From NCBI RefSeq assembly GCF_000875895.1, contig NZ_JXCF01000003.1:186001-250000 (forward strand): a stretch of 64,000 nucleotides of DNA, written 5' to 3'. This DNA comes from Staphylococcus gallinarum (GTDB lineage Bacteria > Bacillota > Bacilli > Staphylococcales > Staphylococcaceae). A program made the translations under genes and the position numbers. The stretch's first letter is position 1. The number at the start of each line of letters is the position of its first letter. This document shows, one piece after another, positions 55,762 to 64,000 of the stretch. The notes under the pieces were generated by a model. It made no database searches. It was given only the letters and a program-made list of their open reading frames with translations, and was not told where the DNA came from.

Positions 55762-57431
55762 AACCCCATATTAAATTTAAAGCAGATAGAGACTTAATAC
55801 TTTCAATCGTCGTAGGTGTGGTAGGTAGTCTTGTAGCGCTAGGAATGTTCTTTTTAAGTGGATATATGGTTACCCAAAGTGCACTGGGGGCACCGTTATT
55901 TGCATTAATGGTACTCATTGTATCGGTGAAAATGTTTGGATTTTTACGTGCCATTGCGCGTTATATTGAACGTTTATTGTCACACCGGACTACATTTACA
56001 ATGTTACGTAATGTAAGAGTTCAATTTTTTAAAAAATTGATTCCAGTGGTGCCAGATATTTATCGGAAATATAATTCAAGTGATTTAATTTCAAAAATGG
56101 TAGATCGGGTAGAAGCATTACAAAATATCTATCTAAGAGTGTATTATCCGCCTATTGTAATAGGTATAACAGCAATAGTTGCTGGAATTGTAATGATTTA
56201 TTTTTCGTATATACATGCAATAATCATATGTTTAAGTATGCTATTAACATTACTAGTTATTCCATGGTTAAGTGGTAAACGTGCCCGTCAGTTGAAAATA
56301 AAGGTGGATCGTGAACAAAGTGCCTTACTCAGTACATTTTATGATTATAAAGAAGGTTATGAAGAACTCGTGCGATTCAACCAAGTAGACCAATTTAAAA
56401 CGGGATTACTACAAAAGTTAACTACATTTAAACAGGCTCAGGCGAGAGAGCAAAATTTCTTGACGCTATATGAGTATAGTTTGAATATTGTCTCCATGAT
56501 CGCATTATTTGGAACTTTAGCTTTAGGGGCCTTTCAAGTTCAGCACCACGAATTAGATGTCGTGTATTTGACGAGTATTGTTTTAATGATGTTAACGTTA
56601 TTTGAACAAGCGATACCAATGAGTAATGTTGCCTACTATAAAGCAGATACGGATGAATCACTAGCGAGTTTAAATGAAGTGATTGCACACCCAGTTAAGC
56701 AAGGTACACATGCGTTAGACCAGTCTGAGCAACAACCTTTGCTTGAACTTGAAAATGTAGCCTTTAAATATTGGAATCAATCACAAAACGTGCTGGAAAA
56801 TATAAATTTAACAATCCATGAAGGTGAACAAATAGCGGTAATAGGACCGTCTGGTTCTGGTAAGAGTACGCTACTACAATTGATGCTAGGACTTTATCAA
56901 AGTGAGACTGGACAACTGAAGCTAAAGGGACAAGACATAATTGAGGTCGAAGATCAGTCCAAATATCAATATATAAATGCATTATTACAAGCTCAACAAT
57001 TATTTGACGGTACTGTCAGAGAAAATTTGTTTACGGACAAAGATGATAAGTCAATTCGACAAGTATTTAATGATTTAGGATTACAACATATTGAATTAGA
57101 TAGAGAAATAACATTAAGTGGAAACACTTTATCTGGAGGAGAAATACAGAGATTAGGCTTAGCAAGATTATTGTTGAAACAGGCTACGTTATGGATATTA
57201 GATGAACCAACGACTGCATTAGATATTACGCATACAGATGCAATCATGGAAAAGATTCATACAGTGGCAGAAACATTAATCGTGGCTACGCATGATTTAA
57301 GATTGTTACCACACTTCGATAAAATTATTGTTATGATAGAAGGTCATATTGTAGAATCTGGAGATTATCATACACTGATAGCTAATAAAGGTTACTTATA
57401 TCAAATGTTACAAATCAATAGAAATGAATAA
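55758..57431 (+). CDS. cydC: ABC exporter subunit CydC-like
   Basis: 557-residue partner of the preceding protein. Membrane domain with RAIARYIERLLSHRTTFTMLRNVRV, typical of CydC; ATPase with Walker A GPSGSGKST, signature LSGGEIQRLGLAR and Walker B LWILDEPTTALD. The ATG overlaps the cydD stop (ATGA), so translation is coupled and the two form a heterodimer. Substrate is by family only. Confidence 0.87.
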   Translation: MKPHIKFKADRDLILSIVVGVVGSLVALGMFFLSGYMVTQSALGAPLFALMVLIVSVKMFGFLRAIARYIERLLSHRTTFTMLRNVRVQFFKKLIPVVPDIYRKYNSSDLISKMVDRVEALQNIYLRVYYPPIVIGITAIVAGIVMIYFSYIHAIIICLSMLLTLLVIPWLSGKRARQLKIKVDREQSALLSTFYDYKEGYEELVRFNQVDQFKTGLLQKLTTFKQAQAREQNFLTLYEYSLNIVSMIALFGTLALGAFQVQHHELDVVYLTSIVLMMLTLFEQAIPMSNVAYYKADTDESLASLNEVIAHPVKQGTHALDQSEQQPLLELENVAFKYWNQSQNVLENINLTIHEGEQIAVIGPSGSGKSTLLQLMLGLYQSETGQLKLKGQDIIEVEDQSKYQYINALLQAQQLFDGTVRENLFTDKDDKSIRQVFNDLGLQHIELDREITLSGNTLSGGEIQRLGLARLLLKQATLWILDEPTTALDITHTDAIMEKIHTVAETLIVATHDLRLLPHFDKIIVMIEGHIVESGDYHTLIANKGYLYQMLQINRNE

Positions 57432-57434
57432 AAA

Positions 57435-57470
57435 AAGAGGGCTCAAATACGTTTGTGTTTGAGCTCTCAA
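57435..57470. terminator. Terminator between cydC and mgrA
   Basis: AGAGGGCTCAAA (57436-57447) pairs with TTTGAGCTCTC (57458-57468), with A-rich sequence on the left giving a U run on the minus strand. Confidence 0.65.
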
Positions 57471-57518
57471 TATTACAAAATTTATAATTTGATTGTTTGA
57501 CTTTAACTTAAGAAAAAA

Positions 57519-57962
57519 TTATTTTGCTTTTTCTTCAGTAAAAGCATTAATTACTTTACTTAATAGGCGATTTAATTCATCTGACTCATCTGAGCTTAAT
57601 GACGATGCCACAGCGACGTCTTGGCATGCAGTGTCTAACTCAGGACGAATTTCTTCGCTCTTCTCAGTTAAGTGAATAAATACTTCTCTTTGGTCTACTT
57701 CAGAACGTTCACGCTTAATTAAATCAACCTGTTCCATTCTTTTAAGTAGTGGTGATACAGTACCTGTATCAAGTGCCAACTCTGTTACGACCTTTTTAAC
57801 ATTTACGGGTGACTCAGACCATAAAATTGTTAAAACTAAAAATTGTGGGTAAGTAAGTTTGTATTTCTTAAAGACATTGTTTGAGTAGTAGCGATTTACT
57901 TGTCTTTGAGCATTATACAAACTGAAACAAAGTTGTTCCTTTAAATTAAGTTCTTCAGACAT
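57519..57962 (-). CDS. mgrA: Global regulator MgrA
   Basis: MarR/SarA-family winged-helix regulator, 147 residues. The sequence is close to S. aureus MgrA as I recall it: [19 protein letters not shown] with the redox-sensing Cys13, the recognition region [21 protein letters not shown] and wing [14 protein letters not shown]. In S. aureus MgrA controls autolysis, capsule, efflux pumps (norA, norB, abcA) and virulence genes. GGAGGAG precedes the ATG at 57962; the open frame upstream to 58088 is not needed. Confidence 0.96.
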   Translation of the reverse strand: MSEELNLKEQLCFSLYNAQRQVNRYYSNNVFKKYKLTYPQFLVLTILWSESPVNVKKVVTELALDTGTVSPLLKRMEQVDLIKRERSEVDQREVFIHLTEKSEEIRPELDTACQDVAVASSLSSDESDELNRLLSKVINAFTEEKAK

Positions 57963-58175
57963 AAAGTTCTCCTCCAGACATTCTATCCGTTTTGTTCTCT
58001 CTGTATCGGACTGAATCCGTCTAATGTTGTGCGATACTACCTCCTGAATACTTTTGTGCTTTGCCATGCTAAAATAAAACCTGTACAAAAATTCGGAAGT
58101 CTTTTAATATTGTATCAAATAAAGACCTAATTATATAAGTATTTAAACTCTTATGCAAACATTTATTGGAAATGA
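57963..58175. promoter_or_regulatory. mgrA upstream region
   Basis: About 210 bases between divergent mgrA and the CobW gene. In S. aureus mgrA has two promoters and a long 5' UTR that is targeted by RNAIII and other sRNAs; the sequence beyond the start remains open and GC-richer than its surroundings here, in keeping with a structured leader. Inference from family knowledge. Confidence 0.4.
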
Positions 58176-59117
58176 GTGATAATTTTGAAAAATATTAAAA
58201 ATCGAAAAATTTCTATCACAATCTTAACGGGGTTTCTAGGTAGTGGGAAAACTACATTTTTAAATAAATATGTAAGTTACCTATTAAACAACCAAGAAAA
58301 GCCACAAGTTATTGTTAATGAATACGGGAATTTAGATGTTGATAGCTATGCGCTCGGTAATCAAGTAGAGGTCGCATCTATATTAAATGGTTGCGTATGC
58401 TGTGATTCGCAACTAGATTTAATAAAACAATTAAAACATTTTATTAACGAAAGTGCAATGCACCATATAATAATTGAAGCAACTGGCATTGCCCATCCCA
58501 TAGAAATTATAGCTGCATGTCAAGATCCAGAAATTGCTGAATATACTGATGTGCCTACTGTTATCGGCTTAGTTGATGGGCCACAATTTTTAAAAAGAAA
58601 GTTGTATACAAATAATACAAAAGATTTAATGGAAGAACAGTTAAAAGTGTGTCACGCAATTATTGTTAACAAAATGGATTTAATTGACAATGAAGCAAAA
58701 GAAAATTTGAAAGTATTAAAAGAGTTAAATCCTCATGCTGCAATTACATACACAACATATACAGAATGTGATATTGAGGAACTACTTAATGAGGCAAATA
58801 TTGCCACACCATCAATGACTGGAGTTAAATATGGACATCATCATGGTATTAATAGTTTAGTTTATACCTTTACTAGTCCGATTGATAGACAACTATTTTA
58901 TCAATTTATTTTACGGTTGCCTGATAATGTTCTAAGATTAAAGGGATATGTTAAGTTTCGAGATGCACCGATGGATACTTATGAATTTCAATATGCAAAT
59001 GGATTGCCAGATTACCATGTTATTGATGAGGCAATGGAATTAAAGATTGTATTAATTGGCGAACAACTTGACATCAATCGATTACGCAATAAATTAGACG
59101 GATTACAATTCACATAA
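58176..59117 (+). CDS. CobW/ZNG1-type GTPase, metal chaperone
   Basis: 313-residue G3E GTPase. P-loop GFLGSGKTT (about 20-28), the metal-binding CxCC motif NGCVCC (about 69-74), guanine motif NKMD (about 165) and a C-terminal CobW_C domain (about 215-310). Such proteins deliver Zn or another metal to client enzymes. The start is either GTG at 58176 or TTG at 58185; GTG is kept, with TTGGA upstream. No Zur box seen. The His pair GHHHG (about 224-228) could add metal ligands. Confidence 0.85.
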   Translation: MIILKNIKNRKISITILTGFLGSGKTTFLNKYVSYLLNNQEKPQVIVNEYGNLDVDSYALGNQVEVASILNGCVCCDSQLDLIKQLKHFINESAMHHIIIEATGIAHPIEIIAACQDPEIAEYTDVPTVIGLVDGPQFLKRKLYTNNTKDLMEEQLKVCHAIIVNKMDLIDNEAKENLKVLKELNPHAAITYTTYTECDIEELLNEANIATPSMTGVKYGHHHGINSLVYTFTSPIDRQLFYQFILRLPDNVLRLKGYVKFRDAPMDTYEFQYANGLPDYHVIDEAMELKIVLIGEQLDINRLRNKLDGLQFT

Positions 59118-59144
59118 TTAAAAAGGTAGAGGTGTGGTGCAATT

Positions 59145-60053
59145 ATGGAAAAAGTTAAAATTAATCAACACGTATCTTTCTCTAAACTCATACAAGGATT
59201 TTGGAGGGCGAAAGACTGGAATTGGACGGCGCAAGAATTAAATAGATATATCAACGAATTACATGATAGAGGAATCACTACAATGGATCATGCCGATATT
59301 TATGGCAATTATAGTTGTGAAGGTATCTTTGGAGAGGCGTTAAAGTTATCACCGCAATTGCGTGAACAGTTAGAAATAGTGTCGAAATGTGGCATTGTTT
59401 TGCCGACAGACCGCATACCAAATGCAGATGGTCATCGCTATGATCACAGTAGTCAACATATTAAACGTTCAGTTGAACGCTCTCTTCAAGAGTTGAACGT
59501 GGAATATTTAGATTCACTACTCATCCATAGGCCATCACCATTAATGGATCCTGAAGAAATTACAGACGCGTTAAAGGTGTTGGTTACGGAAGGTAAGGTC
59601 AAGTCCTTTGGTGTGTCGAACTTTAACAAATCTCAATATGATTTAATAAATCGTAGTTTGGTTTGCGACAAACTACATATTACTGTCAATCAATTGGAGG
59701 TTTCACCATATACCTTAGATGCGCTTGATGATGGTATTATCAACCATATGTTTAAAGATGATGTTAAAATAATGGCATGGAGTCCTATGGCTGGTGGTAA
59801 ATTGTTTGATCCGAAAGACGAAAGGTCACAACGCATCATGACTGTAATAACACCATTAACAGAAAAATATAATGTATCTACAAATAGTATTATTGTGGCT
59901 TGGTTAAATAAGCATCCTGCATCTATTATGCCAGTATTAGGTACACATAATATTAATAGAATAGATGAAGCAATAGATGGCTTTGGATTAACATTGACGG
60001 ATCAAGAATGGTTTGATATTTATACGGCATCTTTAGGACATGACATAGCGTAA
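59145..60053 (+). CDS. Aldo/keto reductase (YdhF-like)
   Basis: 302-residue TIM-barrel NADPH-dependent oxidoreductase. The catalytic Asp and Tyr are in MDHADIYGNY, Lys in VSKCGI, His in LLIHRPSP; the cofactor region is in the C-terminal PVLGTHNINRIDEA. It matches the YdhF-like subgroup. Substrate unknown. AGAGGTG precedes the ATG; 27 bases after the CobW gene stop, so possibly co-transcribed with it. Confidence 0.88.
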   Translation: MEKVKINQHVSFSKLIQGFWRAKDWNWTAQELNRYINELHDRGITTMDHADIYGNYSCEGIFGEALKLSPQLREQLEIVSKCGIVLPTDRIPNADGHRYDHSSQHIKRSVERSLQELNVEYLDSLLIHRPSPLMDPEEITDALKVLVTEGKVKSFGVSNFNKSQYDLINRSLVCDKLHITVNQLEVSPYTLDALDDGIINHMFKDDVKIMAWSPMAGGKLFDPKDERSQRIMTVITPLTEKYNVSTNSIIVAWLNKHPASIMPVLGTHNINRIDEAIDGFGLTLTDQEWFDIYTASLGHDIA

Positions 60054-60078
60054 TTTATTTGTAAGAGGAGTAAAAGTA

Positions 60079-60378
60079 ATGAATAACCAAAATGAAACAC
60101 ATCGTAGAAAGCAACTTAAATTTGAACGTAACTTTATTAATATTCCATTTTTAGCATTTGCATTAATTATTGCGATATTAAATCTAAGCTTTCCGGATAT
60201 AAATATAATGATGACATTATTTGGATTATTTTTCTTATATAATGGCGGCATTTTGTTCGTATCATTTATAAAACATTATAAACGAACTACAATTTTGTCA
60301 TTAATATTAACCATCTTATCATTAACATTATTCGGTTTATCACTTTATTTATACGCAGCAGCAAACAATTTAATATAA
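60079..60378 (+). CDS. Small membrane protein of unknown function
   Basis: 99 residues: a basic, polar N-terminus (NNQNETHRRKQLKFERN) followed by three hydrophobic segments. GAGGAG precedes the ATG. It begins 25 bases after the aldo/keto reductase and 77 bases before the DedA gene. Not recognised beyond a staphylococcal hypothetical. Confidence 0.7.
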   Translation: MNNQNETHRRKQLKFERNFINIPFLAFALIIAILNLSFPDINIMMTLFGLFFLYNGGILFVSFIKHYKRTTILSLILTILSLTLFGLSLYLYAAANNLI

Positions 60379-60454
60379 TATTTTCTATTTTAGCTAGGCT
60401 AAGAATTGGGAATTATAATCATAAAATAGATAATACGATTATAGGGGGAAATGA

Positions 60455-61066
60455 ATGGAAGTCTGGATTACACACTTTATGGAGAAATTTGGTTATTGGG
60501 GAATCGCGTTTCTAATCTTTTTAGAAAATGTGTTTCCACCAATTCCTTCAGAAATTATATTAACCTTTGGTGGATTTATGACTACGAAATCTGATTTGAG
60601 TTTTCTTGGCGTTACTATCACATCAACGATTGGCTCAGTGTTAGGTGCTATTGTATTATATGGTATCGGCGCTTGGATAGGTGAACGAAATCTATATCGT
60701 TTTGTTAATCGCTATGGGAAAATATTACGTGTAAAGACCCAAGATTTAGATAAAACAATTGGTTGGTTTGAAAAGTATGGCTATTGGACGATATTTTTCT
60801 GTCGTTTTGTACCATTATTAAGAAGTTTGATTTCAATTCCAGCAGGCTTAACAAGAATGAACATGCCATTATTTATTATTTTTACCACGATAGGTACTCT
60901 GATTTGGAATATTGTATTAATTTATTTAGGGCAAGCTGTCGGTGGTAATTGGCATACGATTGTACATTATATGGATATATATTCACGTATTATCTATATC
61001 ATTTTAGCTATTCTAATCATTTTCGTTATTTGGAAATGGTTAAAACGTTCTAAAAAGAATAAGTAA
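60455..61066 (+). CDS. DedA-family membrane protein
   Basis: 203-residue member of the DedA (SNARE-associated/VTT) family. The motifs FLENVFPPIPSEIIL (21-35) and FCRFVPLLRSLISIPAG (near 115-131) carry the conserved Glu and Arg residues. Family members act as flippases, with some recycling undecaprenyl phosphate (UptA) and others phosphatidylethanolamine (PetA); which applies here is not known. AGGGGG precedes the ATG. Confidence 0.88.
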   Translation: MEVWITHFMEKFGYWGIAFLIFLENVFPPIPSEIILTFGGFMTTKSDLSFLGVTITSTIGSVLGAIVLYGIGAWIGERNLYRFVNRYGKILRVKTQDLDKTIGWFEKYGYWTIFFCRFVPLLRSLISIPAGLTRMNMPLFIIFTTIGTLIWNIVLIYLGQAVGGNWHTIVHYMDIYSRIIYIILAILIIFVIWKWLKRSKKNK

Positions 61067-61177
61067 AGCTGATAAACCTAGTTAACTAAAATGAATCACT
61101 ATTTTATTTGTGCTGAGACAATATATTTATTTCTGATGTTATAATAAAGATAATAAATTAATGATTGAAGGGATATT

Positions 61178-62116
61178 ATGGCAAATAGAAAGGTTTCAAT
61201 TATAGGAGCAGGTAATACAGGAGCAACATTGGCGTTCATTATCGCACAGCAAGAACTTGCAGATGTTGTAATGATTGACCGACCACACAACGAAGGTCAA
61301 GTTAAAGGTAAAGCTTTAGACATTTTAGAAAGTAGTCCTGTTTATGGCTTTGATGTTGATGTGAAAGGCTCTATCGATTATGCAGATACTGCAGATTCTG
61401 ACATCGTGGTAATTACTGCAGGGGTTCCACGAAAGCCTGGAATGAGTAGAGATGACTTAGTTCAAGTAAATGAATCCGTCATGCATGATGTTACAACAAA
61501 TATTGTTAAATATTCACCTGATTGTACAATCATTGTCTTGACTAATCCGGTTGATGCGATGACATATTCAGTAATAAAGGCATCTGGGTTCCCTAAATCA
61601 CGAGTGATTGGTCAATCTGGAATCTTAGATACAGCAAGATATCAGACATTTATTGCGGAGGCACTTAATGTATCTGTAAAGGATATTAGAGGCTTGGTCT
61701 TAGGTGGTCATGGTGACACAATGGTACCTTTAGTAGATTCAACAAATGTCAACGGCATACCTTTAAGTAAGATGTTGGATAGTGATACAATTAAAAAAAT
61801 TGTTGAACGTACTAGAAAGGGAGGAGCAGAAATTGTTGAATTATTAGGCAATGGTTCAGCATATTATGCACCTGCTTCAGCAATTTATAGTATGATTGCG
61901 GCAATTTTAAAGGATCAAAAGAGATTATTACCAAGTATTGCACTATTAGAAGGTGAATATGGTTTTACTGATATTTGTTTAGGCGTTCCAACTATTTTAG
62001 GAGCAAATGGAATTGAACAAGTTGTCGAGTTACAATTATCAGAAGATGAACAACAACAATTGCAAATTTCAGCTGATTCGGTGACTGAAGTAAAACAATC
62101 ATTAACAAATAAATAA
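61178..62116 (+). CDS. mdh: NAD-dependent malate dehydrogenase
   Basis: 312-residue LDH/MDH-type 3 enzyme. Rossmann motif [11 protein letters not shown] (10-20). The substrate loop is [13 protein letters not shown]; Arg (not Gln) in the first position after VP marks malate rather than lactate specificity. Catalytic His is in [10 protein letters not shown]. Reversible oxidation of malate to oxaloacetate in the TCA cycle. S. aureus relies on malate:quinone oxidoreductase; I do not recall a gene like this at the same place in S. aureus. AAGGGA precedes the ATG. Followed by an inverted type B repeat. Confidence 0.9.
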   Translation: MANRKVSIIGAGNTGATLAFIIAQQELADVVMIDRPHNEGQVKGKALDILESSPVYGFDVDVKGSIDYADTADSDIVVITAGVPRKPGMSRDDLVQVNESVMHDVTTNIVKYSPDCTIIVLTNPVDAMTYSVIKASGFPKSRVIGQSGILDTARYQTFIAEALNVSVKDIRGLVLGGHGDTMVPLVDSTNVNGIPLSKMLDSDTIKKIVERTRKGGAEIVELLGNGSAYYAPASAIYSMIAAILKDQKRLLPSIALLEGEYGFTDICLGVPTILGANGIEQVVELQLSEDEQQQLQISADSVTEVKQSLTNK

Positions 62117-62172
62117 AAGACTACTATTAATAATAGTTATTTATAAAGCGTTTGGAACATAAACACCCAGCA

Positions 62173-62330
62173 TTAAGCCCATCAAAGAACAAAAATCTTT
62201 GATGGGCTTGTTATTTATATCAATATTCCGTATTGTTATTGCTTGTTTATCTTGGGGGGGCGAGCCTTGCTCTCGACATTCACCTTACGCCCTTAGGTGT
62301 CTCGCAAGCAATACGAAGTTCATATATGTT
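62173..62330. repeat. Inverted type B palindromic element with terminator
   Basis: Perfect 14-bp hairpin AAGCCCATCAAAGA (62175-62188) / TCTTTGATGGGCTT (62196-62209), then GTTATTTATATCAATATTCC and a palindrome (CGTATTG ... GCAAGCAATACG). It is the reverse complement of the element at 28605-28762 with moderate divergence. The hairpin likely ends both mdh and the convergent gene. Confidence 0.85.
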
Positions 62331-62331
62331 A

Positions 62332-62607
62332 TTACATTTTAAATAAACAGATATAGACTGCTACATATTCGAAAAAGGTTAAGATATACATATATTTTAG
62401 TCTTAACTTGGCTTGTATTGGAACATCCCATTTATGATATCGGCGTTCATAGTAGAAGAGTTGTAAATAAAATAGACCAATACCAAGGGGAAAGCACATT
62501 AAGATAATACTTTTTTTGTAACTAAAGCCAATATCATGTAACAAATGACCAATGATAAGTTGAGCGATAATTAATACAATCACTAGGAGTATAATATTAA
62601 ACGTCAT
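62332..62607 (-). CDS. Small membrane protein downstream of the DUF1361 gene
   Basis: 91 residues with two or three hydrophobic segments and a central polar loop (YYERRYHKWDVPIQAKLRLKY). Starts with ATG overlapping the DUF1361 gene stop by four bases, so translation is coupled. Not recognised; role probably linked to its partner. Confidence 0.7.
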   Translation of the reverse strand: MTFNIILLVIVLIIAQLIIGHLLHDIGFSYKKSIILMCFPLGIGLFYLQLFYYERRYHKWDVPIQAKLRLKYMYILTFFEYVAVYICLFKM

Positions 62608-63221
62608 TTGATAGCTCGCACTCCTTTCGCGAATGAAAATAATAAGACTTGTAGCACGACTAATAATAGAATAAAACCAAATGCATTTATATCAGTGCGT
62701 AATACGACCTCTTTAAATATTCGCATCGGTTCATTAATCAGATACACGGAATGTAATCTTAAAAAGCGACCGATAAATATCCCGAATCCATTTAAGAACA
62801 TCATTATGACAATCAGCACATAATTTAACCATTTGTAATGTGTGAATCGTTCCATTTCTAAAAACATAATAGTTAAGAGGTATAGCGCAAATATGACTGC
62901 TGATACAAGAAAAGTAAAATACGCCCATTCAATTAGTATCAAGCCCTGATAAAAATTAAATGAAAATTGATTTAAATGTATTAGGTCTGTAACCATGTAC
63001 AATGTGTTCGGGACCATCAATAAGAAAATAAGTGAAAAAATAATAAAAAGTGGCCATTCAAATTTAAATTTGGGTTTAAATAAATTGAGTAACAAACAAA
63101 GCTCAAATGGTACATAGGCTAGAAATAAGTTGAGTGTCATAAATTTATAAAAACTATTAAAGAATATAGATACAATCATTAAAATAAGAAAAACAGTTCT
63201 AGCAATATAACGTGCGCGCAT
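62604..63221 (-). CDS. DUF1361 membrane protein
   Basis: About 205 residues with six or seven hydrophobic segments. LFLLMVPNTLYMVTDLIHL (near 68-86) and NGFGIFIGRFLRLHSVYLI are the DUF1361 signatures. The start is ATG at 63221, or GTG two codons earlier (63227), with AAGGTAGG upstream on the minus strand. Function unknown. Confidence 0.8.
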   Translation of the reverse strand: MRARYIARTVFLILMIVSIFFNSFYKFMTLNLFLAYVPFELCLLLNLFKPKFKFEWPLFIIFSLIFLLMVPNTLYMVTDLIHLNQFSFNFYQGLILIEWAYFTFLVSAVIFALYLLTIMFLEMERFTHYKWLNYVLIVIMMFLNGFGIFIGRFLRLHSVYLINEPMRIFKEVVLRTDINAFGFILLLVVLQVLLFSFAKGVRAIK

Positions 63222-63684
63222 ATTCACACCTACCTTTTAATTATATTAAATAATAAATTTTAAAATATTTAACCTCGGGAGTATTGCACGTAATTCCCAG
63301 AGATAATAAAAAAATGTAGTTCCACATTTTTGAAATACAAATATACATAATACAAGTTGTAAAAATAAAAATCAATAATTGCTAATTTTTTGCAGTAGTA
63401 ATGTAGAAATATAATTAAGGTTAATGTGCAATCGATTGTGTGATATTAATACGTGGTATAAGTGGTGTAAGTGTATAAAGCACTAAATATCAAAAATCTC
63501 ATGTAAAGAAGAAAGAGCCTAGGACAATAGTATTGAATGTATTCAGAAAATCGTGTGCAGTAATTAATCTGTATATAGTTCTGCTAAACTCCAAGTTAAA
63601 TAGCAACATAATTACTGTCGATGATCAAGTACATAACAATACACTTTGTCATAAGCTCTTGAGTTAATCGATATATGATTTTTT
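63222..63684. other. Intergenic region before the PPC-domain gene
   Basis: 463 AT-rich bases between two minus-strand genes. It must hold the DUF1361 promoter. No repeat, RNA gene or operator was recognised. Confidence 0.4.
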
Positions 63685-64000
63685 CTATAAATTGAGTAGG
63701 TTAAGACCTATTTCATCATTGAACTTTCGGTTAATATCTAAATTTGTCATTGTGATAACAATTTCTGCTGTAGCAGAAACAGTTGCTTTCGATAAGTGAC
63801 CACTATAAGTTTCATATTTGTTCGTGCCAAACGTCGCATGTAGATGTGCAAACGGTTGATCATCAATATGTGAAATGTTACCTAATAAGCTTGTTAATTC
63901 TAAAGGCTCTTGTATCAGTTTTTTCTCATAAGTTTTAGTTTCTAGATTATAGAAGTTTAATTCGACTTCAGAACAAGCGCCAATACCGCTCACAGTTCCA
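63685..64000 (-). CDS. PPC-domain (DUF296) protein, 5' end cut off
   Basis: The last ~105 residues of a PPC/DUF296 domain protein (AT-hook-associated fold, found alone in bacteria). The frame runs off the window end; the visible part reads GTVSGIGACSEVEL at its beginning, and has HLHATFG (the metal-binding His motif) and GGH-like GHLSKATVSATAEI. A full bacterial homologue is about 130-140 residues, so roughly 30 residues are missing. DNA binding by stand-alone members is not proven. Confidence 0.8.
   Translation of the reverse strand, partial: GTVSGIGACSEVELNFYNLETKTYEKKLIQEPLELTSLLGNISHIDDQPFAHLHATFGTNKYETYSGHLSKATVSATAEIVITMTNLDINRKFNDEIGLNLLNL

Noticed and set aside
57963..58088. 42-codon N-terminal extension of mgrA
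   Set aside because: GGAGGAG sits just before the ATG at 57962, which gives the standard 147-residue protein.

Overview
The window is a piece of a low-GC Firmicute chromosome and is almost certainly Staphylococcus. The gene order is the classic staphylococcal one: mntABC/mntR, the tarA-tarH-tarG-tarB-tarX-tarD wall teichoic acid cluster, pbp4/abcA, nupC, fhuCBG, dhaKLM, graXRS, pit, a LysM-CHAP SsaA-like hydrolase, uppP, cydDC and mgrA. MgrA looks very close to the S. aureus protein as I remember it, whereas GraS, TarA and TagB-type proteins look clearly divergent. I therefore favour a non-aureus species near the S. aureus group. The species cannot be fixed without a search.

Layout. 0.1-6.8 kb: a Na+/H+ antiporter, the Mn importer on the minus strand with its divergent repressor MntR, and a membrane metalloprotease. 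7.1-13.3 kb: wall teichoic acid priming (TarA, TarB, TarD), export (TarGH) and a glycosyltransferase (TarX). 13.8-17 kb: divergent PBP4 and AbcA. 17.4-25.3 kb: nucleoside uptake, a YitT protein, a Fur-controlled hydroxamate siderophore permease/ATPase set and a dihydroxyacetone kinase operon. 25.4-29.5 kb: small metabolic and hypothetical genes. 29.5-34.3 kb: the GraXRS peptide-sensing system followed directly by the Pit phosphate transporter; the vraFG transporter normally found between them is not there. 34.7-43.1 kb: cell-wall hydrolase, YebC-like regulator, cupin, methionine-synthase-like enzyme, DUF402 protein, LysR regulator and exporters. 43.3-50.8 kb: MFS pump, GNAT enzymes, small lipoprotein, MocR regulator divergent from a LysE-type exporter. 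51-64 kb: LOG protein, UppP, CydDC, MgrA, a CobW GTPase, aldo/keto reductase, DedA protein, NAD-malate dehydrogenase, two small membrane proteins and a PPC-domain gene cut by the window end.

Much of the window concerns the envelope and its regulation: teichoic acid synthesis and export, PBP4, undecaprenyl-PP recycling, cationic peptide sensing and MgrA. Metal supply is the second theme (MntABC/MntR, FhuCBG, CobW). Recognisable operators support this: an MntR palindrome, a perfect 7-1-7 Fur box, a near-perfect CodY box, cre-like sites and a WalR direct repeat.

The most unusual observations are: (i) a chain of hairpins with C-rich loops in the 3' UTR of mntABC ending in a strong terminator, which looks like a short relative of the manganese-linked RsaC sRNA; (ii) absence of vraFG beside graRS, together with loss of two residues in the GraS sensing loop; (iii) a family of intergenic palindromic elements that share outer arms but carry two different cores; (iv) a possible 43-residue membrane peptide gene upstream of nupC. 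No tRNA, rRNA, CRISPR array, insertion sequence or prophage was seen.
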